DNA of 64,000 bases, taken from positions 910,001-974,000 of the forward strand of contig BROG01000227.1 in assembly GCA_030159075.1 (NCBI GenBank). Direction: 5' to 3'. The translations under genes and the position numbers were made by a program. Below the pieces are notes generated by a model that did no database searches, was not told the origin of the DNA, and saw nothing but the letters and a program-made list of their open reading frames with translations. Shown here piece by piece: positions 12,096 to 25,474 of this stretch (within the stretch, counting starts at the first letter, position 1; every line of letters starts with the position of its first letter). The DNA is from Atrina japonica (Eukaryota > Mollusca > Bivalvia > Pterioida > Pinnidae).

Positions 12096-13157
12096 AGTAT
12101 CATACTCCATTTGCAATTACATTTTTTATTTTTATAGGATTACGTTATTGAATGTATGAAACACGCTGATTTTGTTATATAAAACGAATTTCAATCATTA
12201 TGGGGAAAACCGACCTATGTTTTATAAAATAATGTCTTAACATTGTTCGTGACCCCAAATGTTACATCGATATGTAAAATATTTACGGCAATGTGTTGTA
12301 ATTTACCACAATTTATTCGATTCCATTGCTATGCATTCAATTAATATCGATTTACCTTGTATAATCAAGTCACACCCATGTGTTGGTTTCAATGGCAAAT
12401 ATTACTTTTATTTTAGTTCCAAAGTCCTGCTTTGTAAAATAAATAAAGACTCGGTTAATCAATATAAAGAAAGATAGAACATACAAAATACAAATAAACG
12501 AAATAAAAAATATAAATATTGAACAAAAAAACATTCACCGACTTAATATAAACATATTACAAAAGTAAGCTCATTAATACATTCAGTTATAAGATACACG
12601 TATACTATCACCAACATTACCATCATACTAAATTGATATTTTTTATATTAAAGGTAAACGCAGACTCTCCTGATGATAGCGCCAGAATTCTAATTTCTTT
12701 GAAATGATGACGTAAATCTCTACAGAGTGGCAACATGGCCTTCACCCGATATGAGATTGACGAATAAGAGATTAAATAAAAGAAAGAAAACTGATTTATT
12801 TATTATAAAAATATCTTGGTATGTTTTCATACTGATAATTTTACATCAGGTATCAATTCCTGGAGATGTTTTAGCAACAAAGTTTTGTTTATATAATTTT
12901 CAAACTTTCTCGTGACTTGATATTTCAAAACGTATATTGACACTATCACTGGATATTCGCCAATTCTGATCTGCGGTAACAAGTCAGTGTCATCGACCAT
13001 TTAGCACGTCAGTTGTCGATAAAAATCGATGTAATGATTTGTGAGTGTATATCTTATCTACTACAGTAATGTTATTATGACCTATTTAACAAGATGGAAA
13101 AGTTTTGACAGTTGTAGAGAACAGCAATCACAGGTTGCCAACTTTAGGTGCTATAAA

Positions 13158-13159
<2 letters not shown>
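12096..13159. other. AT-rich non-coding stretch
   Basis: No gene or named repeat. A-rich patch at 12480-12545. Frames at 12259-12477 and 12727-12915 are short and unrecognised. Confidence 0.6.

Positions 13160-13248
<89 letters not shown>
13160..13248. repeat. (CT)n microsatellite
   Basis: 89 bp of uninterrupted CT. Two overlapping Ser-Leu repeat frames cross it and are artefacts. Confidence 0.98.
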
Positions 13249-13251
<3 letters not shown>

Positions 13252-13891
13252 GGGTATTTTTACATATGGTTTCTCTCCCAGTTTTAATCTATACAGGTAG
13301 CTATTACATATCATCTGCACTTTATGTATTAAGAATAATCTGGGGCCGATGACTCAATGGCCATTTCCCCATTTCTTTGTGGTTTAAACACATTACAATT
13401 CATAATGTAGACGTTTTTAAACATCTCCATATAAACTTAATCTTGTAATAAACATAGCCAGCAGCATTTTTAACATGGCATAAAACAAATATAACATGTT
13501 TGTGATAAAACACCCAAGTACATATTACGAACTGACCTTTTCTAGAGTTTCATGTTCCCGAGGTCAATATATGTTCTGAGATTTAAAGACCACGTTAGAC
13601 CAAAATTGTTTTTGACCAGGTGAGAAGGGCTATGTGACTGTTGGGTCGTTTTTTTTATGTATCATTGATGAACCATTTGTACTGGTACAATGTAGGAACT
13701 AATGTGATGCAACACTATTAATGTATAAATAATTGTATAGACAATATAGGATTATTTCATTTCTCCATTGCAACATAGGTACCTGTACTTGTCATTTCCC
13801 CGATGCCTTGTACAATTAGGGTGGTGGTACAGAAATTGATAGGAAAATATAATAATAATTGTGATATAATGACTAAATTAATAGTAATAAA
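13249..13891. other. AT-rich non-coding stretch
   Basis: Nothing recognised. A T-run at 13650-13657 is the only simple feature. Confidence 0.6.
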
Positions 13892-13932
<41 letters not shown>

Positions 13933-14011
13933 GGAGGAGGAGGAGGAGGAGTTTGATGATGATGATGACGACGACGACGACGATGATGATGATGAGGATG
14001 AGGAGGAGGAA

Positions 14012-14045
<34 letters not shown>

Positions 14046-14160
14046 GTGATGATGATTAATTATGATGATGACGACGATAACGATGACGATGATGATCGTG
14101 GTGGTTACGCTGCTGCTGCTGATGATACTGATGATGATCACGATGAGGACGACGACCATG
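13892..14160. repeat. (GAT/GAG/GAC)n trinucleotide array
   Basis: About 270 bp of triplets on a purine-rich plus strand: GAT blocks, GAG blocks, GAC blocks, with two repeats of the order GAT-GAG-TTTGAT. The plus frame reads Met/Arg then Asp, and the minus frame poly-His/Pro. Both are repeat artefacts with no flanking protein-like sequence. Confidence 0.95.
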
Positions 14161-16121
14161 ATTCTGATTTTTAACTATTTTGATAGATCTACATCAATTT
14201 AGTAAAGTAATTATGAAGTCAAGCATCTGGTTAAACACTTCTGATCACCTTTTTAAAAAAATCTATTCCAGGCTTTGGTTCTACTTCGGTATTCTCAAAT
14301 CGTGACCTGGAACCTTAAAAGATAATGTTTTGATACCCTTCCAGAGAAAATTACAGAAGCCATGATTTCCAACCGTTGAATAAAAGCCAACGTATGCTTC
14401 AATACACATTCACATACATATTCATCTCTTCTCCAACTTTCCGTTATGAATAATTAAGGATATAACAATGGCAAAATTACTTAGCTTTTTCCTTTCTATG
14501 TTTGATCAAAATTAGATTTTAATAACTCTAACGAAAGAAACTCGGATGCTACACATTTATTTCTGTATCAATAGACATATAACCATGGTGATTTTGATGT
14601 TCAATTAGCGGAAATTTTCGCTTGGTGAGTTGTTATTTCCTAGATTTCAATCAATTTTTATTTCTTATCTCACGTCAGATTTCTAATTTTGCACTACCGC
14701 TAAGTAAAGTTAAATCCTATTGTATTTGTACCGATAACTTCCAGTGTGTAATTAAAGTATGCTGCTAATCATAAAACAATACATACAAAGGTAGAGAGCG
14801 TACAGTCACGACTGTCCGTCACCTCGTCCATAATCAGTCATAACAGACTTGTTTTCTTACAATAACTCTATTTATTTTTTCAATTTTCTTTTGTGACTGG
14901 GAGACAATACATTTATTAAAAATAAAATCAAACAAACGCAAAATTTTGATTATAAAGTTGATCTGATAGTTTTAAAATTGTATTTAGTTGAGGTGTCACT
15001 CTTTACTCTACGGGTTAGGGAAAATTGCTGTTTGCATTCACGGTGTTGTTAAATCTGTGGATTTATGAAACAGTTAATAAGTTTTAAACAAATCATAAAC
15101 ATTGTTTGTATACCTGGAAATTTTCGCTCCTGTTTATTTTTCGCTAATATAGCTCTGATAATTTAAAATGAAGGAGGAACTTTCAAGCTAAATTTTTGAA
15201 GCATGGACAGTCAAAACATCCATGTGACTATGGTGAAGGAGGGCGAATTCAAGACGCGATGAATATGTTTTCTACCGTAAAAGGGTGAAAATAACCAAGG
15301 GCAAAAATTTCTAGGCAGACAGTGTTCATATATACATAAAATTGTCGAAGAACACAAAATAAAGAAGTTAAAATACATTATCATGGTTGGAGCACAAAAC
15401 ATATGACAGAATTCAAGACTATTTTGTAATCATTTTTCCTCATAAACGTCTTTCTAAATACCTTTTGCACCTACTCTGCGTAAAGAAAGATACGATTGTT
15501 TACCATATGAGGATAAGAACATCATTATTTGCAAAGTTGGAGAAAAATATCAAATGACGTTTATTTGAAATTAATAGTAATATATTCATATATATATCTG
15601 GACAGTAGCTTTTATTGTACCGGGTAGATGTTCTGTAAAATTTTATACATGAAGATAATCAAAATGAGTTAAAACAATAGCATCAAAGAGGTATAGAATC
15701 AATAATTTTCCATGACACCCTCTTCACACTGTACAAATTTTCATTTACACTATATATATATATGTATGTACATATAGTTTGTGACACCAGTCACAATAAA
15801 AGATAACACAATATGGATCAACAGTTTTAACGGACTTTGGTACATTACTCATTTTATTGATACATTAAATCTTTGGAAAGTTTTTATTATTTCAGAAAAA
15901 AAATCTTTTCATTTCATATAAAACTTATACGTATACAACGTGATATAACACATGAGTTAATATCTATTGATAAATCAGCTGTAGCCACAACCTTTTGTTC
16001 AATGGCTGACCTCACATATACCTACCGACCTATTGAAAGCAGTAACTTTCATGTGGATTTTTGGTAACTTACGCCATTGTTTCTGCCACTTTAACCCTTT
16101 AAAATCATAGCAACTATTTCA
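14161..16121. other. AT-rich non-coding stretch
   Basis: No gene recognised. Frames such as 15211-15402 (minus) and 15873-16067 (plus) are near 63 codons and not domain-like. A short TA/TG palindromic patch (TATATATATGTATGTACATA) lies near 15753. Confidence 0.6.
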
Positions 16122-16174
16122 GTCGTCGTCATCATAATCATCATCATCATCATCATCGTCGTCGTCGTCGTCGT
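16122..16174. repeat. (TCA)n(TCG)n trinucleotide repeat
   Basis: Same two triplets as the repeat at 2516, here with TCA preceding TCG. Confidence 0.94.
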
Positions 16175-16829
16175 TTACTTTCCTATTTCAAAACGGGGAG
16201 TCTATACTTGTAACACATGCAATATGTTCTTTCAACGTTAGGGCGGGGAATAGTTGCAACTAACTTCTATGATGAATTATCTTACTACCAGTCGTTTTTC
16301 TGTTGTATTGTATTGGTATGTCATGTTCCAGTTAACCGGGTAGATGTAATTACATACAATGTATTTACATTCATGCCGAAGATGTATATTTAGAACATGA
16401 TGATTCGTCACATTTCAATAGTCGCCCGCCGTCCAGTATGTTTACAGATATCGATATCGATTTCATATCAAGCTCACGACATAAAGCTGATAACTAATAC
16501 AATGTTTATCAGTGATTATAAACTGTCAGCTATCAAAAGTGTTATATGATATTGATAAATTCAGTTTTGTTGACATGCTAACATATTAATTTTTTTACAT
16601 GAATCTTAAATCAATTATAATGCATAGGATTTTGTGTATATTTGCAATTGATAATTATAGTTACCAACATAATACAATTTGATACAGTTTACATGAGATT
16701 TAACATAAAATACTTAGACATATCATGTAATTCCAAATAAGAAGCTTAGTTTACAGATAAACATATTAAGTACAATACACTCAATACATAGACAGAACGA
16801 GAACGTGGCACTAGCGCAACACTCTCCGT
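16175..16829. other. AT-rich non-coding stretch
   Basis: No gene recognised. Contains the short self-complementary patch GATATCGATATCGAT near 16448. Confidence 0.6.
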
Positions 16830-18012
16830 ACAGGTAGACAGGTAATATAGATGAGTAATTCAAATTGTTCCAAGATAAATATAGATTGGATAGAGAACAA
16901 AGATGAGGACGGTATTCATACAGGGTATATAGACGACAGTCAATACAGATATTAAATTTGTCGTCAGTATTTAAATACACGGTAGATATTCCATACCTAC
17001 AGACGGTAGATACACAGCTGTAAAGATTGGGGATAAATTTATGAACAAAAGATGAATAATTATCATACAGGGTAGATATTACACACGATTGAAAATTACC
17101 CTAACATACATTACAGTCAATAAAGATTTGGAATTATTATGTCAATACCCTGTAGTGTAGATATAAAGAATGGGAATAATTTTCGGATAAATATTCAAAC
17201 AGTGTAGATATGCAATAAAGGTGAATCATTAACTTAACGAAATTCAAACAGGGTAGATACACAGTGAACTGAGTTAATGATTATAGTAACAATATCCAGA
17301 TATGGTATATATACCGTGTAAGTTAAAAGTTATCGTAACGATATCCAAATAGGGTATATATACAACAGTGAAAGTAGATTATTAGAGTACCAATATTACA
17401 ACAGGGTAGATATACAATACAGATGAATATTTAGCCTAAATATTTCCAACCAGGGTAGATACACAGTGAAAGTTAATTATTAGCGTAACAATTTTCAATA
17501 CCGACAGAAATACAATAAAGGTTAACAATTCGCATACCAGTATTGAAATAGGGTAGATAATGCAATTATGGTGAACAATTTGTCTGCCAATATTTAAATA
17601 CGGCAGATATACAATGAAGGTAAATAATTATCAATGGTATTGATATTAAAAAAAAAAACGGTAGATACACAATGGAGATTAATTATTAACATATCACTAT
17701 TCAAACAGATAAAATAATCCATGACACCTGATCCCACCACTTGTTTTCCAGAGGTCCGTGTTGTGTCCATTTTAACCAGATTTGTATCTATATCCTGGAC
17801 ATCCTAAAGATTTATACTTAGGTATCTAAGATGTTTTATAAACATATAATTTAGGTGAATAGCTAGTGTACCAATATTTATCCAGAGCCGCTATAGAATA
17901 AACGTAAATAATTAGAATAATAACATTGAAAAATGGCATACACACGAAATATGAATACTTTGAATATTAATATTTAAATAGGGTAGATATAAATTGAAGA
18001 TGAATAATCAGT
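16830..18012. repeat. Degenerate ~50-bp minisatellite array
   Basis: GGGTAGATA-type anchors recur at about 17201, 17251, 17302, 17352, 17403, 17452, 17501, 17551 and 17601, mostly 49-51 bp apart. The order within a unit is GGGTAGATATACAATGAAGG, then TGAATAATTA, then a CAATATTCAAATA-type block. Units before 17200 and after 17650 are more diverged and irregular. The array is interrupted by a family B fragment (17718-17840). After the 18021-19196 element it resumes briefly (GAAGATATACAGTGAAGG, 19202-19219). Confidence 0.85.
17718..17840 (+). mobile_element. Family B fragment inside the 50-bp array
   Basis: Carries CCATGACACCTGATCCCACC, CCAGAGGTCCGTG, ATTTGTATCTATATCCTGGA and CATCCTAAAGATTTATACTT in the order seen at 42536-42640. 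The upstream half of B is missing. Array units flank both sides, so it interrupted the array. Confidence 0.7.
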
Positions 18013-18204
18013 GTACTGATCAGGAATGGGGTAATCATAATCAAGTAATCGTAACCTGCTTTAATTAGAAAATTACATTTTGCAGATCAATCACATGTAA
18101 GCAGTGATCAAACATGTTCCTTTACAAGGAAATCGTCTTTTAAATTGAATATACTGTTGTAGTCATGATAACTTTTTATTACTTTTTCGATTACCAAACA
18201 ATTA

Positions 18205-18425
18205 TTACGATTTTTCTGCTTTTACTACCTGTACGTGTTGTACAATAACAAATAAGAGATACACACAGGCATAAACAAATCTTATATTCCTATACATTTT
18301 GTGCAAATGAGGTCAGGTGCAGTGTGGAATGCATATACAAATAGTAAGGTTGAATAATAATCAATTACAAGTGAATAATTGCCAAACTGGGTTTTTCAAG
18401 CAATTTTCAAAAAATATATTGGAAT
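18205..18425. mobile_element. Family D foldback element, partial copy
   Basis: Shares TTTTACTACCTGTACGTGTT, ACAATAACAAATAAGAGATA, CAAATAGTAAGGTTG and GCCAAACTGGGTTTTTC with the copies at 28805 and 33209. The right arm ends in a 17-T run (18425-18441) instead of the expected complement, so the element is truncated or rearranged. Confidence 0.7.
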
Positions 18426-18617
18426 TTTTTTTTTTTTTTTTAAATTTTGATTGCATATTTGGTTATGAAAAATATTGATCTTTCAGCACAGGGTACCAAT
18501 TTGACCCAGATTTAATAAAATGGGAGTGACATTGACCGGAAGTTTTATAAATTATCATTCAGGCCTATAAGGAAAACATTTGGTTGTGTCTGCCTTTCAG
18601 CACGCATACAAGATGTC

Positions 18618-18845
18618 TAACGCCACACTAAAAAATTGTCCATTATATGGTGGCGGCCAGGTTTTAATGGTGCAGGAGAGAAGCCGGCAACAATGTATCC
18701 GGAAAGAGACTACTGATCTTCCGCAAGGAAACAGGCAAAATTTCTGAGAAAAATTCAACTTAGATTCCAGCGGGGCTCGAACCTGCACTGACCATAAGTG
18801 AGAAACTTCATGATTCAAAGTGCACTCGGCCACGTATGCCCCAAA
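18618..18845 (-). mobile_element. Family A SINE, nested in the hAT-like element
   Basis: Reversed, it runs from a tRNA-like head with GAGTGCACTTTGAATCATGA and a box-B-like GGTTCGAGCCC (18776-18786 on the other strand), through AAGTTGAATTTTTCTCAGAA, to a 3' end TTAGTGTGGCGTTAGACATC. The 78-codon minus-strand frame over it is SINE sequence, not a gene. Confidence 0.75.
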
Positions 18846-19204
18846 TAAATTGAAGACCTAGTGACAATATGTCAACAATCCACATGGTAATGGTGATTAA
18901 AGGCTATGAAGTAAACAATATGTGAAGACAGTACAAATGTATTTGTATTGAGATGATAAACTTTTTGATTTTGTGTTTTTGATTATTCGTTATCGCAAAC
19001 ATATAATCATTCATACCAATTATAAGAATAATCGAATGCAATCGTGAATAATCATTATTAATTTTAAATTTAATAATCGAAAGAAATCATTTACAATATA
19101 AATTTGTTGTAGTCATAAAGTAATCGATTACTTTTTTAAAACAATGTAATCGTAATTAAATCGACTACATTTTAATGTAATCGTTCCCATGGCCTCGTAC
19201 TGAA

Positions 19205-20374
19205 GATATACAGTGAAGGTCTGGACTAAATGTATTCATATACTTGTTAGATAGGCAAATCATATTGTGCAGTTAATTTTAGATGTTAAAATGTATGTGT
19301 GGTAGGCTTAAAAGTACATTCAGCAAATAGCATGTAAATTTATACAGGTACATGTATGCAAAACACGCATCTAATGTTGGTAATCATTTCATGTTGGTAT
19401 ATATGTCTAATTAAATGGTAACCATGTCGATTCTTTTGTGTAATTTGTACGTCCTATTTCATCACAAGTTTCCAAACTATAGGATAATTTCAGTCGCTGC
19501 CATTTGAACACTTTGTCGAATCTCGTATGGGAATCTGGAAGTGATTATACAAATTAAGATTAAACAAATTCTATATCTACTTCAGTAAGATTTCATAATT
19601 ACATAACGATTATAAGATGAAAGTTCATGCGTTCCAAAGATAGTAAATGAACTTTCTGACAAATTATAAGATCTAATTAAACACTACTGATGTCCAATGA
19701 GCATTGCTTTATCTCGATAGAGATATTAAATACTACTTTCATGCACTAATTTGAAATGATTTCTTAATTAATCATTTACCAATATACGTGTGATGATATC
19801 AGCACGTTCCTTGATCTTCTATCGCTTGTGAAAAGCAATACACACGACTGATAGATAATCAACACGAAAATTACGACGGATAAATGGAAGTTTATCAAAT
19901 CTTCTTAATAAATAGTCTAACTAACCTGCCACCTTGTGATTTAGAAATCTTATCTCAAACAAAACAGTTTTCTTTTCGATAGATGCCAAGTTCTACGGTT
20001 TCAAATTTCTATTTTTTGTGGAAGAAAGTCAAAAAGAATATCAAGCTAGTTCAACAACAATATGCGGTTATATCGATAGATATTATATGGACTGTTTTTG
20101 GAATGCATAAATCTGGACTAGATTAAAATGTGATATTTATATATATGTATAAATATATCGAATATTACAGGTATTGATTTATAGAACAGATGATTGTTGA
20201 TTTATATTACTGTATGGATAATTGCTGATCTAGATATCAAATTATGAAGTAAAATGCATGGAATTTTGCTGATGTAGATCTTGCTAGAAATAGATTTCCG
20301 TCGTATTTCATGGTTACAAAAATATAAACCTGTATATCGTGTTCCATTGGATTCAGTTTAACTTGCCTTAGTGA
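19205..20374. other. AT-rich non-coding stretch
   Basis: Beyond the short array remnant at its start, no gene or repeat is recognised. Confidence 0.6.
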
Positions 20375-20535
20375 CCCACTGAATTAAGAGACTACCTGTT
20401 TTATGTGACCTTAATGTGTGGCTCACAACGTATATTAATATATATATATTTTTAACCTGAATTAAAAGACCACCTCTCATATATGACCCTTTTTGCTTCT
20501 TCCCGTGGATGGTCTCTTAAAACAGGTTTGGCTGT
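20375..20535. mobile_element. Family E element (AGACCACCT subrepeats)
   Basis: CTGAATTAAGAGACTACCTG at 20379 and CTGAATTAAAAGACCACCTC at 20458 form a direct repeat about 79 bp apart, and GGTCTCTTAAAACAGGTTTG (20509-20528) is the inverted counterpart. Similar blocks occur at 27797, 32052 and 36060. Probably a small DNA-transposon derivative; its exact ends are unclear. Confidence 0.5.
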
Positions 20536-20704
20536 ATCTTATAACGTTGTATTTGCTATACAGTAACTTCTGTAAACGTATATATCCTATTATTATTGCT
20601 ATTTCTTAGGGTAGCCATGTTTACGTTATATCCGCCATTTATTCACACAGCGATAACATACAAACAATGTGTATATCAACTAAGTTTGATATTCCATTAA
20701 GTCG

Positions 20705-20766
20705 TATTGTCCTATGACATATTGGTAATTTTGAATTCAAAATTACCAATATGTCATAGAACAGTA
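20705..20766. repeat. Perfect 48-bp palindrome with imperfect extension
   Basis: Positions 20712-20759 read identically on both strands with no spacer, centred on GAATTC (20733-20738). The arm is CTATGACATATTGGTAATTT plus TGAA. One mismatch at 20711/20760 and one G-T opposition further out extend the symmetry to about 20705-20766. Confidence 0.97.
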
Positions 20767-22438
20767 TTCTAAGCCGGTTAAGGCGATGTCACATTTCATA
20801 TTATGCTATGCTCAGTTCAATTTTCAGATACCATTATTTAGAGATCACAAACATAACTAACACGTCTTAATCACGACGAAATTTTGACGCTGAAACACAA
20901 GAAATGACACGATGCGTGGTGATTTGACATGCGGAGTGACTAATCAAACCCCTTGCCACATTCCAAAGCTAAAACATGTAGCTCCGGAGTTTGATATAAT
21001 ACACATTAACTTTTATACAACATCTTTGTCCATAATCCCAGTGAAATCGAAACTACATCTGAGAGGGTAAATGCAAAAAAAAAAAAAAAAAAAAAACCGG
21101 ACCGGAGCACATGTTTAGAATTTCCCTTATTGAAGTATAGTCGAAATACCGTTGGCTTGGCCCGATCATACCAATCGATGTCCAAATCTGTGCCACAACT
21201 CAACCATATTCAATCTGTATCAACTATGTTTATACACTGACTTATAGACAATACCACTGTTTAAATTTTGATATATATGATTTAACAAATTAAATTCATT
21301 AACAATTGTGTATTTGTATAACTTATTCTAGTAGATCTATCCCAATAGTGCAAATACAATTAACATTTTGAATATTGAAAATTTGTCCTTTCTTCCAAAA
21401 GAAAAAATACAAACTTCAATTTTGAAATAAAATTATTTTTGAAATTTTGTTAGGGGAGTATAGACCCATGTCAATCTCTTGACTTCATAATAAAAGTTAT
21501 TAAAAGTAATGAGATGGATGCTTACAAATGAGGAACGCCTTGAGTTATATTTCCGCTAACTGAGTAAACTTCCACTTAGGAAATTGTCATAACGATATAA
21601 ATTTAGAAATTATTGTCAGTACCTGATTCATGCAAAACCACATTTTCTATCCTATGACTAATTTCATCGGCGCTTACCTAACCCGACGCATAAAAACATC
21701 CGAAGACAACGACCTCTGCGTAACACCATGGAGAAGCAACTTTAATCGGGACGGGAGATAATTTCCTCTCATCTTTTTATGTCAACAATAATAATAAATG
21801 GAAATATTTGTTTTTACCAGTATTTATTATTATTATTTTATTTTATTTTCTCATCACAGGATCCAAACCACGTCTGTTTCTCATTTCATTGCATGTGTGT
21901 ATTGTCTATTTTAATCACAGACGAAGTAGCTGAGTATGAAATATTTCACTGTTGTGTTGTGATTTTCTATAGTATAAATACAGCAAAATGAAATATTTTT
22001 TTTCAGATTTTCAGAAATAACGAGTTTTTCTTGTACCCTATCAGCCTAAGGTTATTTGATACATTTCAAAGTACGATTTAAATGTTTCGACAGTTTATTG
22101 ATAATTTATTAGGTGTAGACATCGCTATGTTCATCTTTCCCTGTTTTATTTATTACCAAGTATTCGATTCACGGCTCTTTAATAATTAATTATCATATAG
22201 CCAATCGTTGATTCTTGAACTCATACTGCCGATTTTAACATTGTAACAAAACTGAAACATGATAACATTTTAAGAATATTAAAACTTGAAATAATCTGTG
22301 TACTTAAATGAAATCGTTTTTCATCTTTCGTGCACCTTGTACGGAATTTCAATATATTCTTCAGAAGTCCTTTAAATAATCAAATAAACAGTGACATTTG
22401 CGATATGATCTAAGAGCCTATTGTAAGTTGGCTTTTAG

Positions 22439-22442
<4 letters not shown>
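20767..22442. other. AT-rich non-coding stretch
   Basis: Holds a 22-A run at 21075-21096. No gene recognised; frames of 65-70 codons at 21006-21203 and 21779-21991 are not domain-like. Confidence 0.6.

Positions 22443-22505
<63 letters not shown>
22443..22505. repeat. (TA)n microsatellite
   Basis: About 62 bp of pure TA. Confidence 0.97.
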
Positions 22506-23576
<1,071 letters not shown>

Positions 23577-24769
23577 TTGTTTTGTTTATAATACAAGGTT
23601 GTTCACACTGTGATTAATATTATTTTTAATTTACTTTGTGTCAGAAAATACATAGTTATAATATTTTACATGTCAATTTATTCTGTTCCACTTTTCTTAT
23701 TTCAAATAATCACTGAAATATGAACGATAAAATAGTTCAAATTTTGATTTTGATTTTTTTTATGAAAGTTGAATATCCAAATTAAAAAACATAATAGTAT
23801 GACCTAAATTGCTCTGAAATCGCCACCGGTTATTGGATAATTTTTACTCTGGCTACAGAGTACAAAAAGATACGTTCACGTTTCTCCTTTCAATCAACAC
23901 AACGCTTTTTGCATTTTCCAGTAAAAACTCATTGCAACTAGTCAACGAAAACATTGTACAAAAGCCTCGCGAACGTGTCATCACTATTTTTACATCGATT
24001 TAAATAGGCTTCACTTAAATCTTCGCCTTAAGAGATAATTAAATCCGTCATTGACTTTCATGAATAATTTGTTTAATTCATTTTTAATTATTCATACAAA
24101 AGTTGGATCGTAAAATTATTTAGTTTTTTGATGATTCACAGACAATACGATTTAATATGACACGAGTTTATCTTTCAATGTTGAATATTGCTTTTATATG
24201 TTCGCACTACAAAAATAAACGTCTTTGTGTAATAGCTGATAATACGAAACAACTATATTATTTCTGAATGAACCGTTTGATTATCAAGCGAAAATATGAG
24301 TAATAAAACCCATAAATTACCTAGTAAGTCCCACACGTTTGTTCCTGTTTTATCTTTATGTTAAAAACCCTAGGCGACCATTAAACCCACAATAGGTTAA
24401 TTTTGAGCTCTGTAGTATCGATGGTCATTCAAAGTGTTTATTGGTCATTTGTAAGACCGCCCAATGGCGTGGTTTAGTTGTTGTTTGCGGTCACCGCCCT
24501 TCTCTCCGCCTTCATCTTCTACTACAGCAGTTATCTCTGATACATCTTAGATCAATAATTACTAAAACATCAAACAACATACGCTGGCGATCCCAGTATC
24601 ATTCAGATTATGAATTTCAAGTCTATATATACATATCATGCAACACATCTTAATTGTAAAATATATTTCAGAACTAAATGTAAATATTGCAAAACAAATA
24701 CATAAGACCATCTGTATCTAAATTAACCATCAAAGTCATCATGCAAACAAAAGAATTATATTAAAATAT
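23577..24769. other. AT-rich non-coding stretch
   Basis: No gene recognised. The 70-codon plus frame at 24441-24653 (Leu-rich middle) has no recognisable motif. Confidence 0.55.
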
Positions 24770-24813
24770 GTTGTTGTTGTTTTGGGTTTTTTTTTTTTTG
24801 GGGGGGGGGTGTT
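24770..24813. repeat. (TTG)n, T14 and G10 homopolymer cluster
   Basis: Four TTG units, GGG, a 14-T run and a 10-G run in direct succession. The G-run is striking in such AT-rich DNA. Confidence 0.9.
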
Positions 24814-25179
24814 TATTTCTTCGTTTTTTTTATTACAACTGTTTTGCTTTTTTAGTTTTGTTTGTTTCAGTTTTAAACTTTTTAAAAACTATTGAATTTA
24901 CTATGATTCTTGTATCTGATGAGATTCGTGACGAAACATAGAATGAAACGTTTTTTTTTCTAATGTCAGTTTTTAAAACCTTATGAAAATATATTCGTTT
25001 ACATGCAATACATAAGTGTACAAATGATACATATGTAAAATATGATATGGTAATTTTTTAATATATGATTAAGAATTAAATATTTAAAATTGCAATACTT
25101 TTTAATGAATATAAGAAATGAAATTTCATAACCTCTATGTAACATTGAATTATTTCCATAAACCATTATATATAATCTC

Positions 25180-25184
<5 letters not shown>
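24814..25184. other. T-rich then AT-rich non-coding stretch
   Basis: T-rich to about 24870. Nothing else recognised. Confidence 0.6.
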
Positions 25185-25217
<33 letters not shown>

Positions 25218-25293
25218 AATGGTTATTATAATTATTATTGTTATTATTATTGTTATTATTATTGTTATTATTATTATTATTATTATAATTATA

Positions 25294-25329
<36 letters not shown>

Positions 25330-25356
25330 GTTATTATTATTATTATTATTATTAAA
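25185..25356. repeat. (GAT)n-(ATT)n trinucleotide repeat
   Basis: About 34 bp of GAT followed by about 135 bp of ATT with GTT variants. The poly-Met/poly-Ile frame over it is an artefact. Confidence 0.96.
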
Positions 25357-25474
25357 TATTGTATTAAAGATTTAAAATAAAATAAATAAATATCAAAATA
25401 AATTGTTAAAGTATTAAAAATCTAAAATCTTCATATCAATAGATAGAGATGAATATAACTCTGAAATAGATAAA

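Larger units (their letters stand above)
18021..19196. mobile_element. hAT-like non-autonomous element with nested insertions
   Basis: The left end CAGGAATGGGGTAATCAT and the right end, read inwards on the minus strand, GAGGCCATGGGAACGATTAC, are similar termini rich in TAATCG/CGATTA subrepeats. That is a style I know from hAT-superfamily ends. Immediately outside are GTACTGAT (18013-18020) and GTACTGAA (19197-19204), a 7/8 match of the 8-bp length expected for hAT target duplications. Outside those lie units of the 50-bp array. Inside are a family D piece (18205-18425) and a minus-strand SINE (18618-18845). No transposase frame is seen. Confidence 0.6.

Noticed and set aside
13041..13352. 103-codon Ser-Leu-rich ORF
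   Set aside because: Open only because it crosses an 89-bp (CT)n tract. The flanking residues are unremarkable.
13803..14174. Asp/Met-rich 123-codon ORF and opposite poly-His ORF
   Set aside because: Pure triplet-repeat artefacts.
18597..18833. 78-codon minus-strand ORF
   Set aside because: Lies entirely within a minus-strand family A SINE.
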